From contig JALQPE010000211.1 in the NCBI GenBank assembly GCA_030407315.1, forward strand, positions 62,001 through 126,000: a stretch of DNA of 64,000 nt, read 5' to 3'. This stretch comes from Asparagopsis taxiformis. Taxonomy: Eukaryota; Rhodophyta; Florideophyceae; Bonnemaisoniales; Bonnemaisoniaceae. The first letter of the stretch is position 1, and every line of letters starts with the position of its first letter. Made by a program: the position numbers and the translations under genes. This document shows, piece by piece, positions 60,297 through 64,000 of the stretch. The notes under the pieces were generated by a model, which saw only the letters and a program-made list of their open reading frames with translations, had not been told where the DNA came from and ran no database searches.

Positions 60297-61214
60297 ATGC
60301 CCCCAACTTTCATCACCCCCGTCCTGAAGCCGCCAGCAAAAACCGCGCCCATCTCTACCAAACCGAACAACATATCCGCATGCCAACAACAACCGCCCGC
60401 AATCGACACTGTATCCCGCCGCCATTTCTGCATCAAAGCAGCCGTGCTGCTATCCGCCGCGCTCCTAGAGCCCCGCCATCCCGCGCAGGCATTACCCGGT
60501 CTGCATCTATTCCCGCTACAAGAGCGCCTCACCAACAGTTACTTCCTCATGCGCGCCTGCGAGACCGTGTCTGATGCGCGAAACGTCGTCCGATCCAACC
60601 CGGTTGAAAAGCTCTCCATTCAGGTCCACGGCTTGACGCCGCGCGGCATCGACCAGGCAATGCGCGCATCAAAAGCGCTCGTCGACGCTGGCGTTGGACC
60701 CGGCGCCTGGATTTGGCCCAGCGTCACGACGAGCTCGCTGGAGACAGCGGAGATTCTGGCCTATAATCTCAACGTCCGTCGGGAACGCATCATTCCGGAG
60801 TTTAGTTTTCTCGATGCTAGAGGTGTGGGTGCCCTGGAGGGCGGTAAAGTTTCTGATGTACGAAAGGTCATTTTTGAGAATGATACGCGCAGTCCCGTTT
60901 GGAGACCCATGCTTGGTGAGGATGGCACTCCTAATGATTCATCAGAGGACGTTTTCGTGCGCGTGCGACAGCTCTTGAGCAAGCTGGAAACACAGTACTT
61001 TGGGGAAAATATTGTTATTGTAGCGCCTGACTCAGATCCGGTCAGTGTCCTGCAGGCTGCCTTGATGGGCGAGGACCTTACCAATCATCACAAGTTTGAG
61101 TTCCTTCCGGGAGAAGTACGGAAGGTTCAGGAATTGGTTGTAGATTTTACTGGTACAACTGTACAACGTCCCAAGTTTGAGACTCTATCTCGTCCAGCAA
61201 AATCACAAATATGA
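60297..61214 (+). CDS. histidine-phosphatase-fold protein with Tat signal, probably thylakoid lumen
   Basis: A single exon; the ATG at 60297 gives 305 residues. A plastid-type leader (about 40 residues) is followed by a twin-arginine signal: SRRHFCIKAAVLLSAALL and a cleavage-like AQA, so lumenal delivery through the Tat path is likely. The rest resembles plant plastid phosphoglycerate-mutase-like proteins (WIWPSVTTSSLETAEILA, FLDARGVGALEGG, FVRVRQLLSKLETQY). The catalytic RHG is RAC and the second His region reads APDSDPV, so both catalytic histidines are absent and the protein is probably not a phosphatase. Upstream frame (59907-60296) lacks likeness and is excluded. Confidence 0.75.
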   Translation: MPPTFITPVLKPPAKTAPISTKPNNISACQQQPPAIDTVSRRHFCIKAAVLLSAALLEPRHPAQALPGLHLFPLQERLTNSYFLMRACETVSDARNVVRSNPVEKLSIQVHGLTPRGIDQAMRASKALVDAGVGPGAWIWPSVTTSSLETAEILAYNLNVRRERIIPEFSFLDARGVGALEGGKVSDVRKVIFENDTRSPVWRPMLGEDGTPNDSSEDVFVRVRQLLSKLETQYFGENIVIVAPDSDPVSVLQAALMGEDLTNHHKFEFLPGEVRKVQELVVDFTGTTVQRPKFETLSRPAKSQI

Positions 61215-61601
61215 CTTAGTCTATGTAATAGAACTTCAACTTGTTGACCTAAAATTATCTGCGCAAGGCGTGCTTTCAAATTGAATGGTTGCTTCACGCA
61301 TAAAAAATTGACTGCCACTACGCGTCTTTAATTAGACCGTTGCGATGTGCTGAGTGTGCATGTTGTTGGTTTCGACCAAATTATATATGTGCTGCAATTA
61401 ACACAGCAGTGTTAACACACTGACCGACACCTATAGTCGTATGTGCCGTCAGCACTTGGCACCAGTTTTCCTCTTTAATCCTTGTGCAGATTGGAGAAAA
61501 CTTGTGCTGCTCGGGCGAATTACCGAGCATCTATACGGTGAACGACTCATTGATATGGATAAGGAGCGCTTCAGCGAATTTCTTTCACGGCGAAGCGTGT
61601 A
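61215..61601. other. intergenic region
   Basis: A 387-bp region between tandem plus-strand genes. No feature seen. Extra 5' exons of the next gene are possible. Confidence 0.4.
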
Positions 61602-62404
61602 ATGGCCCTTCTTTTACCTGAAGAAGAAGAAAGCACATCCGAAGCGGGGGAAGAAGAGGAGAAAGAGCAAAGTGAGGAACACTTGAAAGAGTGTATTGCG
61701 AATTTCGTGGCTCTGTTGGCCGTAACTCTCATTGTGCGTTGACATCTATATGAAGTATGGGCTTCTTTACTATGAAGATTAGAACTAACCATTTCCAACC
61801 TGTGAATTTATTATAGATTCTTGGTGAGTTGTTGAGGGAAGAGAACTTCAGAGGATTGCTTATGTTTGGGGTTATTCTGGGGACATGGAACGCTATGGAA
61901 GCGTCGGGATTGTACGAACGGATGAAGGACACGTTCCCAAACCTACTAGCAACTGAAAGTAATACCATCCGGGAAGTTCGTAAGAAACCGACAGTTAAAC
62001 GGGTGCACTATTCACAGGAGTCTGTGTCGATACCTATAGAGCCCAGCAACAGTGTGAGAAAAAGTAGGGATGGCTCGGGAAGAGGAAAAGAGGGAACACG
62101 GAGAAGTACCAGGCGGAAAGTGAAGTTTGAATCAGCTCCATTAAGAAGTGAGACAGACCGAAGATATCGTACTTTTCAGGAAAGGGCTGAAAGTCGCAAA
62201 TCAGATGTGCAACGAAAAATCGACGTTGATGATGAAAGAGAAACAGTTTATGCAGCCAAAGAGAATATTAAATCGGGGAGTCGATATCGGATGGAGAGGA
62301 AGGAAAGAAAGAAGAGAAGGGAGAAGAAAGACAAGGTGAGAAGAGAAGTCAAGGAGAAGGGGAGGGTCCATGGACGAGGAAGTAGTACGATCATACAATT
62401 GTAG
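61602..62404 (+). CDS. small membrane protein with long basic tail, function unknown
   Basis: Two exons (61602-61733, 61817-62404) give 239 residues. The 83-nt intron has donor GTGCGT, branch CTAAC and acceptor TATAG, and joins in phase 0. Exon 1 encodes an acidic start and the first half of a hydrophobic segment (NFVALLAVTLI); exon 2 continues with GLLMFGVILGTWNAMEASG, making a possible helical hairpin. The rest is highly charged: many Arg, Lys and Glu, with an ERKERKKRREKKDKVRREV-like helix. I do not recognise the family. The ATG at 61602 is the first in frame after a stop-rich region. Confidence 0.55.
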
Positions 62405-62778
62405 TTGAGCTGTATGATAAAATCTGTTTTTTCTAGTCTTTTTGAGGGCCCAGTCCCGAAAACAAACACACTAAATTAAATTAGTTTCGGTATTTGGCTC
62501 AAATTGTATTCGTTTTCTTGTTTCTGTAAGAAAGCGCGTTTCAGATCGTGTTGAGCTATTCGATCTCGCGCTCGCTGCCTCCGTACACCATTGAAAGCAG
62601 GTCCTTCCCCACTCCATGCCCTTCGCACATAATGTTGTGGGTGGTGTAAACAACCCAACTTGTTCAATTCTTCAAGCACCCAGTAACAACATTCCTATAT
62701 TATAAAGCCTCTCCCAAGCCTGACACTGCCTCATTTCTAATTGTTTAACAAACTGTTGGAGTCTTTCTCTACTCTGTT
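62405..62778. other. intergenic region with TATA box
   Basis: A 374-bp region. TATATTATAAAG at 62696-62707 lies about 72 bp before the next ATG and is a good TATA candidate. Nothing else seen. Confidence 0.5.
62701..62707 (+). promoter_or_regulatory. TATA box candidate TATAAAG
   Basis: Within TATATTATAAAG, 72-78 bp before the start codon of the photolyase-like/hydrolase gene. Position and sequence fit a TATA box. Confidence 0.45.
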
Positions 62779-64000
62779 ATGCCTTCCAGCTCCTCAACTG
62801 ACATCAAGATGTTTCCCTCAGTGCTCTTCGTATCTCCTCCACCCGCCCTGTCCAAACTGCCATCTCGAAGATGCAATGTTTGCAATGTGCGCATGTCAAT
62901 CGCTGAAGACGTCTCTTTCGAATATCCACATCGTGTGTCACGATCCGTCGTCTGGTTACGCGTTGGAGATCTTCGTGTGGATGACCACCCAGGCTTGGAT
63001 GCAGCCTGTGCCCATACCGATGATGTAGTAGCTCCATTATTGGTCTGCACGCCTAAAACCACAAAACAGGATTTGAATGCTGCCCGTCGTTTACAGACAG
63101 AATTGAACGCACGTGGCTCTCATCTCTTTCTGCGATACGCCGATGATGAAGCCAGAGGCGTTGTTGCTTTTCTCAAGCAATTTCAAGCGGAGAGAGTCCA
63201 TGTCAGAATGGATGTTGAGCACGAGGCTAGAACCGTGATCAATGAAGTGGAAAGAGAGATGGATGGTGTAACTTCTGTGCAGACCTGGAGTATGGAGCTT
63301 CATGAATGGGATGTTGAGATTTCCAATTTGCCAGACATCCCAGACACTTACCCGAAATTTTTGCAATGGAAGGATCGTCGAAATGCTATCATCACTTCAT
63401 CATCAATTGAGTTTCAACCAGATGTGATTGTACCCGGCCCCGGAGACAGTGACAACAATTTTCCCATAGAGTCTGTCGCAAACCAGGTTGAGAATTCAAA
63501 CACAATTACTCGACAGCGCGATCGGTTCGAGCAAAGATTGGCGGAAGGAGAAAAGACTTTAACAGTAGTCGAGTCAGATTGCTCTGCGAAGAAATACGGA
63601 GAGACAATTCTGAGTGAATTTCTTCGTCGATCTGATGATTACCTGGAACCAGATATGGCTCGATCGCTGGCAGAACTATTCCGACAAGGCGCACTCTCTC
63701 CTCGACGGATCTATGAAATTGTGAACAAGCATGAGCGAGAAAATGGCAGAATATGGAGACGTTTCTACAGAGAGGGAGCCCAGTTTGTTCTGGATTTCCT
63801 GGAAGCAAGAGAATTTTCAACACTTCTGGCACGCCGCGATATTGTGCACAAAGTTACAGTCGATGGCGAACATCAGGCCAAATTCTGGAGATGGAGGGGA
63901 TACTTGTGCCGGTACCTGGAGGAGGGGAAGCAAGTTAATCAAGATGACAAAAAACCACCGCTTTTGCTCATACACGGCTTTGGTGCGAGTGTACAACATT
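62779..64000 (+). CDS. photolyase-like/alpha-beta hydrolase fusion, 3' partial
   Basis: Open from the ATG at 62779 to the window edge (407 codons, no stop). Residues 55-200 resemble the N-terminal antenna domain of DNA photolyases and cryptochromes (SVVWLRVGDLRVDDHPGL, later VHVRMDVEHEA and a PDIPDTYPKFLQWK stretch). A linker with DRFEQRLAEGEKTL follows. Then HQAKFWRWRGYLCRYLEEG and PPLLLIHGFGASVQH begin an alpha/beta hydrolase with its oxyanion-hole HGFG. This order matches the plant protein of the At4g25290 type, in which the FAD domain is replaced by a hydrolase. A plastid location is likely from family, with a weak leader here. The enzyme's reaction is unknown. Confidence 0.82.
   Translation, partial: MPSSSSTDIKMFPSVLFVSPPPALSKLPSRRCNVCNVRMSIAEDVSFEYPHRVSRSVVWLRVGDLRVDDHPGLDAACAHTDDVVAPLLVCTPKTTKQDLNAARRLQTELNARGSHLFLRYADDEARGVVAFLKQFQAERVHVRMDVEHEARTVINEVEREMDGVTSVQTWSMELHEWDVEISNLPDIPDTYPKFLQWKDRRNAIITSSSIEFQPDVIVPGPGDSDNNFPIESVANQVENSNTITRQRDRFEQRLAEGEKTLTVVESDCSAKKYGETILSEFLRRSDDYLEPDMARSLAELFRQGALSPRRIYEIVNKHERENGRIWRRFYREGAQFVLDFLEAREFSTLLARRDIVHKVTVDGEHQAKFWRWRGYLCRYLEEGKQVNQDDKKPPLLLIHGFGASVQH

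Noticed and set aside
1..64000. tRNA, rRNA, snRNA, CRISPR or transposon sequences
   Set aside because: I looked for T-loop sequences, U-snRNA and 5S-like stretches, long repeats, reverse transcriptase or transposase motifs and found none that hold up by eye; a tRNA or covariance scan would be needed to be sure.

Overview
The window is nuclear DNA from a photosynthetic eukaryote with a compact, intron-poor genome. I find 37 protein-coding genes in 64 kb on both strands. About three quarters are intronless and 12 spliceosomal introns can be placed. Eleven of these are 74-109 nt, one is 306 nt, and most carry a CTAAC-type branch point. A plastid is implied by a tocopherol cyclase, a TadA-type deaminase and an RRM protein with leaders that look like transit peptides, a Tat-signal lumenal protein, and a plant-type photolyase/hydrolase fusion. 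A unicellular red alga or a similar alga with few introns fits best, but that is an inference; nothing here names a genus. I found no tRNA, rRNA, CRISPR array or transposon.

Layout. 1-9.1 kb: the end of a Bre1-type E3 ligase, a Tctex-type dynein light chain, a Sec23-like COPII protein and a GT61-like glycosyltransferase. 9.8-21.1 kb: an acidic protein with a SAP-like segment, an aspartyl beta-hydroxylase, ACAD11/IBR3, mitochondrial mL49, serine dehydratase, MAK11 and LTV1. 22-30.6 kb: a small coiled-coil protein with an apparent frameshift, TRMO, a small two-exon gene, an Mpv17 protein, an mL50-like protein, a polo-like kinase and CLN3. 30.6-44.8 kb: EFL1, a glycerophosphodiesterase, an F-box/LRR protein, a Gyp1-type RabGAP, APE2 and a proline-rich protein. 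45.8-64 kb: a UAS-UIM-UBX protein with an apparent frameshift, plastid TadA, a zinc-ribbon/RRM protein, DBP6/DDX51, MAK16, a cyclin, tocopherol cyclase, CCT2, PPME1, a DUF202 protein, a lumenal histidine-phosphatase-fold protein, a small membrane protein and the photolyase-like/hydrolase fusion, which runs off the edge.

Genes alternate strand often, giving many convergent pairs (2 to about 270 bp apart) and divergent pairs sharing one promoter region. Ribosome making is the commonest theme: MAK11, LTV1, EFL1, DBP6 and MAK16 for cytosolic ribosomes, and mL49 plus probable mL50 for mitochondrial ones. The rest are mostly housekeeping genes for ubiquitin and chaperone work, vesicle traffic, cell cycle, DNA repair, lipid and amino acid breakdown, and plastid metabolism.

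The most notable non-coding signal is a palindromic element built from GAGGGTAC half-sites. It occurs three times, each time near the middle of a divergent intergenic region. The most notable protein observation is a Bre1 RING in which two zinc ligands of the same zinc site are replaced.
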